Positions 35,658 through 44,800 of a stretch of DNA of 64,000 nt are shown piece by piece (the first letter of the stretch is position 1; each line of letters opens with the position of its first letter). Source of the DNA: CAILZL01 sp963748005 (GTDB lineage Bacteria > Pseudomonadota > Gammaproteobacteria > Steroidobacterales > Steroidobacteraceae); NCBI GenBank assembly GCA_963748005.1, contig CAVVHH010000003.1, positions 248,001 to 312,000 on the forward strand, in the 5' to 3' direction. The notes beneath the pieces are model-generated. The model was not told the DNA's origin. It saw nothing but the letters and a program-made list of their open reading frames with translations, and did no database searches. The position numbers and the translations under genes were made by a program.

Positions 35658-36030
35658 GCTGCGCATCCAGCAGCAGCGCTGCGACCACGCGCCGGTCTTC
35701 GCTAAGCAGCACATTGAAGGTGCGGCAGGCAGCACCCAGGTCCATTGACTCAAAGCCTATTTCACGCGCCAGAAACGCAGCACGAATGGCTGCAGACGGA
35801 AACTGCTGGCGCATGCCCGTGCCCAGTATCACCACTTCCGGTTTGAGCGCGAAGATGCCCTGCAGATCCGTGATGGTCAGGGTCTCGACGGTGCTGGCTG
35901 TCCAGGGTGCGATGATTTGCTCAGGCGCGATCAGGCAGTTCGAGCGTAGTGCCTGGGTGGCAAGACGGATTTCGCCAGCCTCATAGGCACGGATGTAGTT
36001 CTGGCTGCGGGAGGCAAGCGTGAGTTTCAT
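35647..36030 (-). CDS. Mth938-like domain protein (DUF498)
   Basis: 127 residues matching the Mth938/NDUFAF3-type fold: YIRAYEAGEIRL near the start, PEVVILGTGMRQQFP as the central signature, and GFESMDLGAACRTFNVLLSEDRRVVAALLL at the end. Mitochondrial relatives assist complex I assembly; bacterial ones have no defined role. It is divergent from the gene at 36115, and its stop codon is supplied by a palindromic repeat. Confidence 0.85.
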   Translation of the reverse strand: MKLTLASRSQNYIRAYEAGEIRLATQALRSNCLIAPEQIIAPWTASTVETLTITDLQGIFALKPEVVILGTGMRQQFPSAAIRAAFLAREIGFESMDLGAACRTFNVLLSEDRRVVAALLLDAQRQV

Positions 36031-36114
36031 CGAAGATCAGTTCATGGGCGGCGGTGGGTTTCGTTACGATAGCGGGAACCGCCTGTCTACTCAATTTCGA
36101 TCGCGATCCGCTGA

Positions 36115-37134
36115 ATGAGCCGAATCAAACATCTGCAACTGGTTTTGCCGCAGACGCTGTCACAGCTGCGGGCGGATGCTACCGGCGCCCAGTCGAGTGC
36201 AGCGCTGCATGACTGGCTGGGCACCGGCGAACCTCAGCGCCTGTGGGGAGTGGATGATCTGCAGCACGCGCGCCTCAATCCCTGGCAGCATTCATTGCTG
36301 TACGCGCTGGCGCCGCCACTGCGTGAACATGGTCTGGCCAGTGCCATGCTGCATTGGCGTGGCGAGGGCAAGGCGTGGCGCAGTGGCACCTGCCTGCATG
36401 CCGAGCTGGTGCATCTGCAAGCGGGTTTGGATGATCTGCGCCTGATAGTACCGCCGCCACCGACAGCCGCTGAGGAAGCCCAGCTGCTGATGGCCCTGCA
36501 ACCACTGTTATCGCTGTCGGGTTTCGAGCTGCAGGTGTCGCCTGCCGGTGAGCCGGGCTGCTGGTATCTGTTCACCGAACGCGAGCTGTCATTGGTGACC
36601 TATTCGCCGCATGCGGGGTTTGCGACGCGAATTCTTGATGTCATGCCGCAGGGCACGCATGGTGCCGACCTGCGGCGGCTGATGACCGAAACACAGATGT
36701 TGCTGCATGAACATCCGGTCAATGAGCATCGTGCCAGACAGGGCATTGCCACCTTGAATGCATTGTGGCCTTGGGGTTCGGCGCCAATGACGCTGGTTGA
36801 ACAACCCACCATGCAGCGGGTGCTGGGCAATCATCCCTGGTTGCTCGGCCTGTGTGAGCATCTGCATGTGAGTTGCTGGCCTCTGCCGCCGGATGCGCAG
36901 GCATTGCTGAGCGTGGACGCCGATGAAGTGCTGCTGTTGTTGCCGGATGAGGCGCTGGCGCAACTGGACAACAAGTGGTTGCAGCCAGTGCAAGCTGCCC
37001 TGCGACGCGGCGATATCCGGCAGCTGGATATTCATCTCGATCACTGGCGCATTACCTTGCAGGGTGGACGCTGGCGCAAGTTGCGGCACTGGTTGAAGCC
37101 GGCGCGCACCGACCTGAATGAATTGTTGACCTGA
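36115..37134 (+). CDS. RpfE-like conserved protein upstream of recJ
   Basis: 339 residues, soluble, Leu- and Gln-rich. I recognise the family by context and style: in Xanthomonas the regulatory protein RpfE is encoded next to recJ, and similar proteins are annotated as phosphoglycerate mutase-like without evidence. Segments such as VDDLQHARLNPWQHSLLYALAPPLREHG and HPVNEHRARQGIATLNALWPWGSA are typical; the latter motif (NxxWPWGxG) also appears in COG4255-type proteins. Molecular function is unknown. It ends 12 bases before recJ, so the two are likely co-transcribed. Confidence 0.7.
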   Translation: MSRIKHLQLVLPQTLSQLRADATGAQSSAALHDWLGTGEPQRLWGVDDLQHARLNPWQHSLLYALAPPLREHGLASAMLHWRGEGKAWRSGTCLHAELVHLQAGLDDLRLIVPPPPTAAEEAQLLMALQPLLSLSGFELQVSPAGEPGCWYLFTERELSLVTYSPHAGFATRILDVMPQGTHGADLRRLMTETQMLLHEHPVNEHRARQGIATLNALWPWGSAPMTLVEQPTMQRVLGNHPWLLGLCEHLHVSCWPLPPDAQALLSVDADEVLLLLPDEALAQLDNKWLQPVQAALRRGDIRQLDIHLDHWRITLQGGRWRKLRHWLKPARTDLNELLT

Positions 37135-37146
37135 GCCAAATTCATC

Positions 37147-38883
37147 TTGAGCAAACGCACTATTCGCCGTCGCCAGTTACCCAGCGACGCACCAGCCGAC
37201 CTGCATGCATCGCCGCTATTGTCACGCCTGTATGCCCTGCGTGGCGTGCGTGGCACGTGTGAGCTGGATCATTCACTGGAACAGATGATTCCAGTGGGCG
37301 AGCTGGGCGGCGTGGGTGCGGCGGTGGCACTGCTTCTGGCTCACTACGGCAGGCAAAGCCGCATTGTCATCATCGGCGACTTCGATACCGATGGCGCCAC
37401 CAGCACCGCTCTGGTCGTACGGCAATTACGACGTCTGGGTTTCAGGCAGGTCGATTTCCTAGTACCGAACCGTTTTCAGTTCGGCTATGGCTTGACGCCG
37501 GAAATTGTGGCGCTGGCTGCTGAAGGTTCGGCAGGGCAGGGCAAGCCAGACCTGATCATTACCGTGGACAACGGCATTTCCAGCGTAGCGGGGGTTGCCG
37601 CTGCGAATGCTCTGAACATTCCAGTGCTGGTGACCGATCACCATCTGGCAGGTGATGAATTACCCGCTGCGGCGGCGATCGTGAATCCCAATGCCCCGGG
37701 CAACTCATTTCCCAGCAAGGCGCTGGCCGGGGTGGGTGTGGCGTTTTACCTGATGGCGGCGTTGACGCGCGCGATGGTGCAACAGCAACTGGCCGATGCG
37801 CAGACCACCTCAGTAGCGCAATTGCTGGATCTGGTGGCCTTGGGCACCGTCGCCGATGTAGTGCCCCTGGATGCCAACAATCGCATATTGGTGGCGCAGG
37901 GCATGAAACGTATTCGTGCCGGTCGCTGCGTACCCGGCATTCGCGCCATGCTGGAAGCGGCCAACAAGCGTATTGAAACCTGTGTGGCCTCGGATCTCGG
38001 TTTTCAGGTCGGACCACGACTGAATGCAGCAGGGCGTCTGGATGACATGTCGCTGGGCATTCAATGTCTGCTCACCGACGACATGACCACCGCGCGAGCC
38101 ATCGCTGCCCGGCTGACACAGATGAATCTGGATCGCCGCGACATTGAACAGCAGATGCAAGCCGAAGCACTGGCAGCACTCGAGCAAATGCAGCTGGACG
38201 CTGAAACCCTGCCGCTGGGCTTATGTCTGTACGAGGAGCATTGGCATCAGGGCGTGGTGGGGCTGGTAGCTTCGCGTGTCAAAGACCGCGTGCATCGCCC
38301 GGTGATTGCCATGGCGCGTGCAGATGAAGCGACGCTCAAGGGCTCGGCACGCTCCATTCCCGGCGTACACATCCGCGATGTGCTGGATGCGGTGGCCGCG
38401 CATCATCCGGGCCTGATCGACAAGTTTGGTGGCCATGCCATGGCGGCTGGACTGTCCATCGGCGCCGATAAACTCGATGCGTTTCGCGCGGCGTTTGATG
38501 AGGAAGTAAATCGCTGGATGACGCACGACGACGCGGTGGGCGTGGTGCTCAGTGATGGCGAACTTGAACCCGGTGAATTCAGGCTTGAAGTAGCCAGGCA
38601 ACTGCGCGAGTCTGGTCCATGGGGGCAGAGTTTTCCCGAGCCCTTGTTCGACGGCCAGTTCCGCGTCGTTGATGCGCGCATCCTGGGCGAGCGGCATCTC
38701 AAACTGAAAGTTTCGGTCGGCACTGAGGCCGTAGAAGCCATTGCCTTCCGCCACTTCGATCATGACGATGCACCGCAGGTACGAATCGGTGATCAGGTGC
38801 AATTGGCGTATCGGCTGGACGTGAACGAGTTTCGGGGGGATGAGAAATTGCAGTTGATCGTGGAGTACTTGGAGCGAACTTAA
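37147..38883 (+). CDS. recJ: Single-stranded-DNA-specific exonuclease RecJ
   Basis: 578 residues. 5'-3' ssDNA exonuclease in recombination and mismatch repair. DHH-family motifs: VIIGDFDTDGATSTAL, ITVDNGISSVAG, VTDHHLAGDELP, then LVALGTVADVVPL; DHHA1 has GSARSIPGVHIRDVL and FGGHAMAAGLSI. The start is TTG at 37147 (LSKRTIRRRQLP), because no ATG occurs before the domain. RBS is weak, which fits translation coupled to the gene before it. Confidence 0.95.
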   Translation: MSKRTIRRRQLPSDAPADLHASPLLSRLYALRGVRGTCELDHSLEQMIPVGELGGVGAAVALLLAHYGRQSRIVIIGDFDTDGATSTALVVRQLRRLGFRQVDFLVPNRFQFGYGLTPEIVALAAEGSAGQGKPDLIITVDNGISSVAGVAAANALNIPVLVTDHHLAGDELPAAAAIVNPNAPGNSFPSKALAGVGVAFYLMAALTRAMVQQQLADAQTTSVAQLLDLVALGTVADVVPLDANNRILVAQGMKRIRAGRCVPGIRAMLEAANKRIETCVASDLGFQVGPRLNAAGRLDDMSLGIQCLLTDDMTTARAIAARLTQMNLDRRDIEQQMQAEALAALEQMQLDAETLPLGLCLYEEHWHQGVVGLVASRVKDRVHRPVIAMARADEATLKGSARSIPGVHIRDVLDAVAAHHPGLIDKFGGHAMAAGLSIGADKLDAFRAAFDEEVNRWMTHDDAVGVVLSDGELEPGEFRLEVARQLRESGPWGQSFPEPLFDGQFRVVDARILGERHLKLKVSVGTEAVEAIAFRHFDHDDAPQVRIGDQVQLAYRLDVNEFRGDEKLQLIVEYLERT

Positions 38884-38962
38884 GAACTCAGAAACTTCTT
38901 CGTCGGCATATGATGTGCGATGGGAAGGTCGTTAAACACGGAAATCAATTGAGGGATATCGC

Positions 38963-39577
38963 ATGACGGAGCCGGCGAACAAGTGGGATGAAGTTGATAC
39001 ACCCAACAAAACGTTCAGGTGGGTGGTTGTTGTGGTTTTGATTGGGTCTGTTATCTGGTGGTGTTCAGGCCGTGGCCATATCCACTTCATAGAAGAGATC
39101 CAGCTCAGCAATGGTGAGGCTGTACAGGCGGAACGCAGCATTGAGGCGAGCTCACTCGGAGAAATCGGTGGTCCGGGTGGCTGGGAATCCAAGTATCAGA
39201 GTTTTGAGATCGTTCCTGCAGAGCAACCAAACCCACTGCCAAAATGGGAGTCAACAACTGGATTGATCCCCATATTGTTTGATCGCGATTCGGGCAACGA
39301 CGAGTGGGTGTTGCTGGCGACGTTCTACACCTGCGAGGCATGGTATACGCTGGGCAGGCCAAAACATCCCTACACCGAATTCCGCATACGAAACGGACAA
39401 TGGCAGAAGGTCGAATTATCAGATCAATGGTTCGGTCGTGCGGCGAATGTATTTTCAGACATTCGCTCTGGCGGTGAGCCAGAGCACTTAAGACTTGCTG
39501 ACAAGAAGGCCCGCGCAGATGACCGAGTGGCGCCAGAGTACCGAACCATCGTCAATAACTGGTCAACCGCGTGCTGA
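38963..39577 (+). CDS. Hypothetical membrane-anchored protein
   Basis: 204 residues with one N-terminal transmembrane helix (RWVVVVVLIGSVIWWCSG) and a soluble domain of about 160 residues that probably faces the periplasm. A GAGGGA lies seven bases before the ATG. Base composition is lower in GC than the recJ and prfB genes on either side, suggesting later arrival. No domain recognised. Confidence 0.6.
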   Translation: MTEPANKWDEVDTPNKTFRWVVVVVLIGSVIWWCSGRGHIHFIEEIQLSNGEAVQAERSIEASSLGEIGGPGGWESKYQSFEIVPAEQPNPLPKWESTTGLIPILFDRDSGNDEWVLLATFYTCEAWYTLGRPKHPYTEFRIRNGQWQKVELSDQWFGRAANVFSDIRSGGEPEHLRLADKKARADDRVAPEYRTIVNNWSTAC

Positions 39578-39688
39578 GCGCAAGCCGGTGCGTAACAGAC
39601 GTAGCAATTTTGCCGCGTACGGCGCCAACCCAGTTGGGACGCCTTCTGCTATCCTTGCGCGCCTCAAAATCCGCCCGAGTCTCGCCCG

Positions 39689-40784
39689 ATGGAAGTCAAC
39701 CTGATCCGCCGCAGCATCGAAGACCTGACCGAACGCAGCACTGCGTTACGGGGGTTTCTTTGAATACGATAACAAGGCCGAACGCCTGACCGAGGTCAGT
39801 CGCGAGCTGGAAGACCCCAAAATCTGGGATACCCCGGAACGGGCACAGGAACTCGGTCGCGAGCGCGCCAAGCTGGAACAGACTGTCGGCACGCTGGACA
39901 GCGTCAGGAAGCGGCTGGACGATGCGCGCGAGCTGCTGGATATGGCGGTGGAGGAAAACGACGAGGGCACCGCTGCCGAGGTCGAACGCGATGTCGCTGC
40001 TGTCGAGCGTGACGTCAAGAATCTCGAGTTCCGGCGCATGTTCCCCGGTCCGATGGATTCGCACAGCGCCTATCTGGATATCCAGGCCGGCGCTGGCGGC
40101 ACCGAGGCGCAGGACTGGGCCAATATGCTGATGCGCATGTACCTGCGCTGGGGCGATCAGCATGGCTTCAAAACCGAAGTCGTTGACGCGAATGGCGGTG
40201 AAGTGGCGGGCATCAAGAGCTGCAGCCTGAGCTTCGAGGGTGACTATGCCTATGGCTGGTTGCGCACCGAAATTGGTGTGCATCGTCTGGTGCGCAAGTC
40301 GCCGTTCGATTCCAACGCGCGCCGACATACTTCGTTTGCATCAGTATTTGTCTCGCCGGAAATCGATGATGACATCGACATCACCATCAATCCGGCCGAC
40401 CTGAGAACTGACGTATATCGCTCCAGCGGCGCCGGTGGTCAGCATGTCAACAAGACCGAATCGGCGGTGCGTATTACCCATGTGCCGTCCGGTATTGTGG
40501 TCGCCTGTCAGGCCGAGCGCAGTCAGCACAAGAATCGCGACAAGGCGATGAAAATGCTGAAAGCCAAGCTGTACGAACTGGAAGTCAACAAGCGCAATGC
40601 CGCCGCGCAGGTACTGGAAGACTCCAAATCCGATGTGAGCTGGGGCAACCAGATTCGTTCCTATGTGCTGGATCAATCGCGCATCAAGGATTTGCGTACC
40701 GGCGTGGAAGTGGGTAATACCACCGCCGTGCTGGACGGCGATCTGGATCAGTTTCTGGAAGCGAGTTTGAAGCAGGGGCTTTGA
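39689..40784 (+). CDS. prfB: Peptide chain release factor 2, with programmed +1 frameshift
   Basis: 364 residues when the frameshift is read. RF2 recognises UGA and UAA. The first 24 codons (MEVNLIRRSIEDLTERSTAL...) end at CTT-TGA (39758-39763); shifting by one base continues as L-EYDNKAERLTEVSRELEDP in the second frame to 40784. The GGQ motif is in SSGAGGQHVNKTESAVRITH. The internal stop is UGA itself, so low RF2 promotes the shift. The specificity tripeptide region is SPFDSNARRHTSFASV. It precedes lysS as in many bacteria. Confidence 0.96.
39749..39764 (+). promoter_or_regulatory. prfB: prfB frameshift site
   Basis: CGGGGGTTTCTTTGAA contains an SD-like G-run three bases before the slippery CTT-TGA. 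It differs slightly from the usual AGGGGGTATCTTTGAC, in that AGG is CGG and TAT is TTT, but the spacing from G-run to CTT is retained. Confidence 0.9.
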
Positions 40785-40789
40785 GATTG

Positions 40790-40884
40790 ATTCCCTCTCC
40801 CTGAGGGAGAGGGTTGGGGTGAGGGTGCATGAAGCTCAGAACCCTCACCCGCGCTGCGCGCGGCCTCTCCCTTGAGGGAGAGGC
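40790..40884. repeat. GC-rich palindromic repeat between prfB and lysS (family E)
   Basis: CCCTCTCCCTGAGGGAGAGGG (a 9-bp stem at 40793-40813) is followed by GGGGTGAGGGT, its counterpart ACCCTCACCC, and a second CTCTCCC/GGGAGAG hairpin near 40865-40883. This is a common bacterial intergenic repeat type. It separates two genes often co-transcribed. Confidence 0.8.
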
Positions 40885-40906
40885 GAAGACAAAGAGATGA
40901 GGCACC

Positions 40907-42412
40907 ATGACCGATACACCGCAAGAACAACCAGCAGTAGATGAAAATCATCTGATCGCCGAACGTCGCGCCAAACTCGCCAAGTTGCGCGAAGCCGGGC
41001 AGGCGTTTCCCAATGATTTCCGTCGCGATGCATTGGCGGACGATCTGCTCACGGTGTACGGCGAACGCGAACCGGAGTGGTTTGATTCGCACACCATCAA
41101 CGTGAAAGTCAGCGGCCGCATGCTCGCCAAGCGCGTCATGGGCAAGGCCAGCTTTGCCAAGATTCAGGATCACAGCGGTCAGATCCAGTTGTTCCTGCAA
41201 CAGGTTGCGCTGGGCGAAACCTATGACGCTTTCAAGGCATGGGATGTGGGCGACATCCTCGGCGCAGAGGGTACGCTGTTCAAGACCAAGACCGGCGAGC
41301 TGTCGGTGAAGGTAGCCACACTGCGCCTGCTGGTCAAATCGCTGCGGCCGTTGCCGGACAAGTGGCATGGGCTGTCGGATCACGAAACGCGCTATCGACA
41401 GCGCTATGTGGATCTGATCATCAATGCCGACAGCCGCAAGGTATTTGCCACCCGCACCCGGGTGATCAAGTATCTGCGCAGCTTCCTCGACTCGATGGAC
41501 TTCATGGAAGTGGAAACGCCGATGCTGCAGGTGATTCCCGGCGGCGCCTCGGCCAGGCCGTTTGTCACGCATCACAATGCACTGGACATGCAGATGTATC
41601 TGCGTATCGCACCGGAGCTGTATCTGAAGCGGCTGATTGTGGGTGGATTCGAACGCGTATACGAGATCAATCGCAGCTTTCGCAACGAAGGCCTGTCCAC
41701 GCGCCACAATCCCGAGTTCACCATGGTGGAGCTATACCAGGCCTATGCGGATTTTCGCGATCTGATGGACATGGTGGAGCGGCTGTTCCACGGTCTGTGC
41801 GACACCATTCTGGGTACCCGCAAAATCGAATGGGAGGGGCAGCCACTGGATATGGCGCAGCCATTCCGGCGTGTTACCGTGGAAGACATCATCGTGCATT
41901 TCAATCCGGGCATTGAGCGCGACAAGCTGCGTGACGTGGCGTACCTGCGCGACTGGTGCAAGCAGCTGCACATTCCTTTCAAGGACGGTGATGGCGCCGG
42001 CAAGCTGCAGATCGAGATTTTTGAAAAGACGGGTGAACATCGCCTGTTGCAGCCCACCTTCGTGTACAGCTATCCGGCCGAGGTCTCGCCACTGGCACGG
42101 CGCAGTGATGCTGATCCGTTCATCACTGATCGCTTCGAGTTCTTTGTCTGTGGTCGCGAACTGGCCAATGGCTTTTCGGAATTGAATGATGCCGAAGATC
42201 AGGCCGAACGGTTCCACGAACAGGTTGAACGAAAAACCTCCGGAGATGATGAAGCCATGTTCTACGATGCGGATTACATTCGTGCGCTGGAATACGGCAT
42301 GCCACCAACGGCGGGTCTGGGCATTGGCATCGATCGTCTGGTGATGCTGCTCACCAACTCCAGCTCGATTCGCGATGTGCTGCTATTCCCGCACATGCGG
42401 CCGGAGACCTGA
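40907..42412 (+). CDS. lysS: Lysyl-tRNA synthetase, class II
   Basis: 501 residues. The N-terminal OB-fold anticodon-binding domain (VSGRMLAKRVMGKASFAKIQDHSGQIQLF) is followed by the class II catalytic core: motif 1 around FLDSMDFMEVETPMLQ, motif 2 FRNEGLSTRHNPEFTMVE, motif 3 GLGIGIDRLVMLL. LysS lies downstream of prfB in many proteobacteria. Here a repeat sits between them and another follows the stop. Confidence 0.97.
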   Translation: MTDTPQEQPAVDENHLIAERRAKLAKLREAGQAFPNDFRRDALADDLLTVYGEREPEWFDSHTINVKVSGRMLAKRVMGKASFAKIQDHSGQIQLFLQQVALGETYDAFKAWDVGDILGAEGTLFKTKTGELSVKVATLRLLVKSLRPLPDKWHGLSDHETRYRQRYVDLIINADSRKVFATRTRVIKYLRSFLDSMDFMEVETPMLQVIPGGASARPFVTHHNALDMQMYLRIAPELYLKRLIVGGFERVYEINRSFRNEGLSTRHNPEFTMVELYQAYADFRDLMDMVERLFHGLCDTILGTRKIEWEGQPLDMAQPFRRVTVEDIIVHFNPGIERDKLRDVAYLRDWCKQLHIPFKDGDGAGKLQIEIFEKTGEHRLLQPTFVYSYPAEVSPLARRSDADPFITDRFEFFVCGRELANGFSELNDAEDQAERFHEQVERKTSGDDEAMFYDADYIRALEYGMPPTAGLGIGIDRLVMLLTNSSSIRDVLLFPHMRPET

Positions 42413-42438
42413 TTGGACTGACGGCGTCCGTGTCTGGC

Positions 42439-42503
42439 GTAGGGGCGGTTCGCGAACCGCCTGACGGATACCGAGAAGAGGGTCGTTCGCGAACGCCCCC
42501 TAC
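42439..42503. repeat. 65-base inverted repeat after lysS (family B, copy 2)
   Basis: Left arm GTAGGGGCGGTTCGCGAACC, right arm GTTCGCGAACGCCCCCTAC with a few changes, so the right half is partly decayed. It is the same element as the in-frame insertion in the carboxylase. It lies between convergent lysS and the protease-like gene and may act as a terminator. Confidence 0.85.
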
Positions 42504-42510
42504 CTGCGCT

Positions 42511-43491
42511 TCAATGCGCTCTGGGCTTCAGCAGATAATCACCGCGACTGGCCGAACGCAGCTGCACGCTCTGACTGCGTTTACCGCGTTTGATCATCAG
42601 CGTAATCATGCTGCCAGCCGTGCCCTGCGCCCACAGGGCCCGATAGAACTGCGGCAGGGATTGCACCGGATGCCTGCCGACATGCGTAATGATATCGCCA
42701 GTGCGCAGCTCGGCCTGTTGCGCCGGGCCGCTCTGGGTAACGCCGGCAATCACCAATTGCTCATCCTGCTCGGTGGTGTACAGACCCAGCCAGGGGCGCG
42801 CTGGTCGGGTCACCCTTCCCGTAAGCAGCAACTCATCGAGAATCGGCGTCAGCAGATCGGTGGGCACAAACAGGTTGGCATCGAACTGATCGCCGCTGAC
42901 GCTCTCCTGAATCAGTAGCGAACCCACGCCCATCAGCTTGCCGGCCGCATCGATCAGTGCGGTCCCACCCCATTGGGGATGCGGTGGCGAGACCAGCAGC
43001 GCTTCCTCCAGCAGGTATTCCCAGTAACCAGCGAATTCGCGTTTGGCGATCAGTTTGCTGGCAACGGCATGATGTGCGCCGCCATGACCAATCACAGTGA
43101 CGTCGCTGCCGACTGGTACATGCTTGCTGCCGCCCAGTTCCAGGGTAGGGACCCGCAAATCGCCCATGGGCAGGATGATGCCGAAGCCGGTGACCTGATC
43201 ATAAGCCAGGGCATGCCCCGGCAGGTCACGGCCATCATGTGTCGTCAGCCAGATATTCTGCGCCTCGGTAATCAGATAACCGATGGTCAGTACCACGATG
43301 CGACCGTCGACACGGATGGCTACACCATTGCCGATGCGTTCGGTGCCCAGCGCCGCGGCGGTAAAGGCGTCTTCGGGGATTTCGCTGCGTACACGCAGTA
43401 CACTGGCCAGTGCGGCTGGCAAGTCAAATTGCAGATGGGACGCCTGGGGCTGCAGGGCTGTGGGGAATGCCCAATCGCTGCTGTCCGACAT
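42511..43491 (-). CDS. Trypsin-like/PDZ protein of HtrA type lacking catalytic His and Ser
   Basis: 326 residues with an S1C-protease-like fold (residues ~35-215) and a C-terminal PDZ domain (RPWLGLYTTEQDEQLVIAGVTQSGPAQQAELRTGDIITHVG). The position of the catalytic His (VLTNNHVV in DegP) reads VLTIGYLI with Tyr72; the Asp is retained (YDQVTGFGII, Asp98); the GNSGGPL serine motif reads PQWGGTAL with Trp174 in place of Ser. It should not be a protease. No signal peptide is evident, so it appears cytoplasmic. ATG 43491 follows GGAG. Likely a peptide-binding or scaffold protein. Confidence 0.8.
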   Translation of the reverse strand: MSDSSDWAFPTALQPQASHLQFDLPAALASVLRVRSEIPEDAFTAAALGTERIGNGVAIRVDGRIVVLTIGYLITEAQNIWLTTHDGRDLPGHALAYDQVTGFGIILPMGDLRVPTLELGGSKHVPVGSDVTVIGHGGAHHAVASKLIAKREFAGYWEYLLEEALLVSPPHPQWGGTALIDAAGKLMGVGSLLIQESVSGDQFDANLFVPTDLLTPILDELLLTGRVTRPARPWLGLYTTEQDEQLVIAGVTQSGPAQQAELRTGDIITHVGRHPVQSLPQFYRALWAQGTAGSMITLMIKRGKRSQSVQLRSASRGDYLLKPRAH

Positions 43492-43661
43492 GTTGCTCCA
43501 TAACTTGAACGAGAGGTCTGCAGCGTACCAGAGCATGGCCAGTCAGCGAGAGTGCGGAATGTGATCCTGCCTCCCGTCGGGGCGGCGGTCGCCACATGCA
43601 CACTCCAGTTTCCCATGGACTGGATTCATGACCGGTGTGCATCGTCTGTTTGCGTCTGGCT

Positions 43662-43692
43662 TGTAACCTTCGCGGCATTGCAGTGTTCTGTA
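43662..43692 (+). promoter_or_regulatory. Candidate ECF-type promoter for the sigma-factor operon
   Basis: TGTAACCTT (-35, with the AAC common to ECF promoters) and TTCTGTAA (-10), 17 bases apart, lie about 20 bases before the GTG start of the sigma gene. Autoregulation is usual for ECF factors. The motif is short, so this is tentative. Confidence 0.35.
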
Positions 43693-43711
43693 ACCACACG
43701 AAGATGATTCC

Positions 43712-44293
43712 GTGAGCAACTTGACCCCGGATCGCTATCAACAGTTCACCCAGTTCATGCAAGCCTATCAAGACATGGTGTTCTCTACGGCTGCCCGTTT
43801 GCTGGCCAACCGCGAGCAGGCTGAAGATATCGCCCAGGAAGTATTCCTGAAAGCCTACGAGCGTTTTGATCAGTTGCAGGGTAGCGCTACGCCGGGCGGC
43901 TGGTTGAAGACGGTGTCCACAAATCTTGCGCTCAATCATCTGTCGCGACATCGCCGGCGCTGGCGCCTGTTTTCCGAGTTGCACGCCGACCATGACGAGG
44001 AAATACAACTGGAGCCGGATTGGCCATTGCCCGATACCCTGCTGGACAGATTACAGGATCAGCAGCACCAGCAGCTGCTGGAGCAGGCCCTGCAACAGCT
44101 ACCTGAGCAGCAGCGTGTGCCGCTGGTATTGTTTCATTTTGAAGAAATGTCCTATCTGCAGATTGCACGGCAACTGCGGATATCGCTGGCCAAGGTCAAG
44201 ATCGACATCCTGCGCGGCAGGGTGAAGCTGGCGCAACAGCTTGCCGCACTGAATCCCGGCGATACACAGAACATTGCGGCCAAACAGGCCTGA
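43712..44293 (+). CDS. ECF-type RNA polymerase sigma factor
   Basis: 193 residues with region 2 (YQDMVFSTAARLLANREQAEDIAQEVFLKAYERF) and region 4 (LEQALQQLPEQQRVPLVLFHFEEMSYLQIARQLRISLAKVKIDILRGRVKLAQ). It starts at GTG 43712. It differs clearly from the RpoE at 53.7 kb, with a Gln-rich interdomain segment (LQDQQHQQLLEQALQQ). It is followed 13 bases later by a membrane protein gene that would be its anti-sigma by position. Confidence 0.9.
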   Translation: MSNLTPDRYQQFTQFMQAYQDMVFSTAARLLANREQAEDIAQEVFLKAYERFDQLQGSATPGGWLKTVSTNLALNHLSRHRRRWRLFSELHADHDEEIQLEPDWPLPDTLLDRLQDQQHQQLLEQALQQLPEQQRVPLVLFHFEEMSYLQIARQLRISLAKVKIDILRGRVKLAQQLAALNPGDTQNIAAKQA

Positions 44294-44306
44294 GGCGAGA
44301 GGTTTT

Positions 44307-44786
44307 ATGAGTAACAAGGTGTACCAACAGGATCCGGACAGAAGCAATGCCGCACAGGCGGCACGGCGTCTGGAACAAATCATCACCGCCGCCTGTCGCG
44401 TGCAGCCATTGCTGCCGGCGCCGGGGAATCTGCATGCCAGGGTCATGGCAGCCGTTGCACAGCGCGCCAGTCAGTGGTGGCGTGCGCCACTGCGTACCTG
44501 GCCCATCTGGGCGCAGACGGCGCTGGTGCTGCTGTGCCTGTGTTCGATCTGGCTGGTGACCGGCAGTACCTTGTTTGGCGGTCACGACGTTTCGGCGCAG
44601 CAGTGGTTGTTCATGCCCTGGATGCTGGCGGATATTTTTACCAGCCTGTTTTCAGTATTGCGTGAGTTGTTGTGGCTGGTGCTACGTATCAGTCCCGTTT
44701 TGTGGTTGTTTGCGATGATGATCAGTGGTGTAGCAGTGACCATGGGCTTGATGGGGCTGAGTCGCCTCGCCACCCGCCACGCATGA
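44307..44786 (+). CDS. Small membrane protein, putative anti-sigma partner
   Basis: 159 residues. The N-terminal ~65 residues are soluble and basic (AAQAARRLEQIITAACRVQPLLPAPGNLHARVMAAVAQ), followed by about three transmembrane helices (WAQTALVLLCLCSIWLVTG; WMLADIFTSLFSVLRELLWLVL; PVLWLFAMMISGVAVTMGLM). A soluble cytoplasmic head plus membrane anchor directly after an ECF sigma gene is the usual layout of an anti-sigma factor, but no zinc-finger HxxxCxxC motif is present. GAGAGG precedes the ATG at 44307. Confidence 0.65.
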   Translation: MSNKVYQQDPDRSNAAQAARRLEQIITAACRVQPLLPAPGNLHARVMAAVAQRASQWWRAPLRTWPIWAQTALVLLCLCSIWLVTGSTLFGGHDVSAQQWLFMPWMLADIFTSLFSVLRELLWLVLRISPVLWLFAMMISGVAVTMGLMGLSRLATRHA

Positions 44787-44800
44787 GTTGAGTAAGACGA

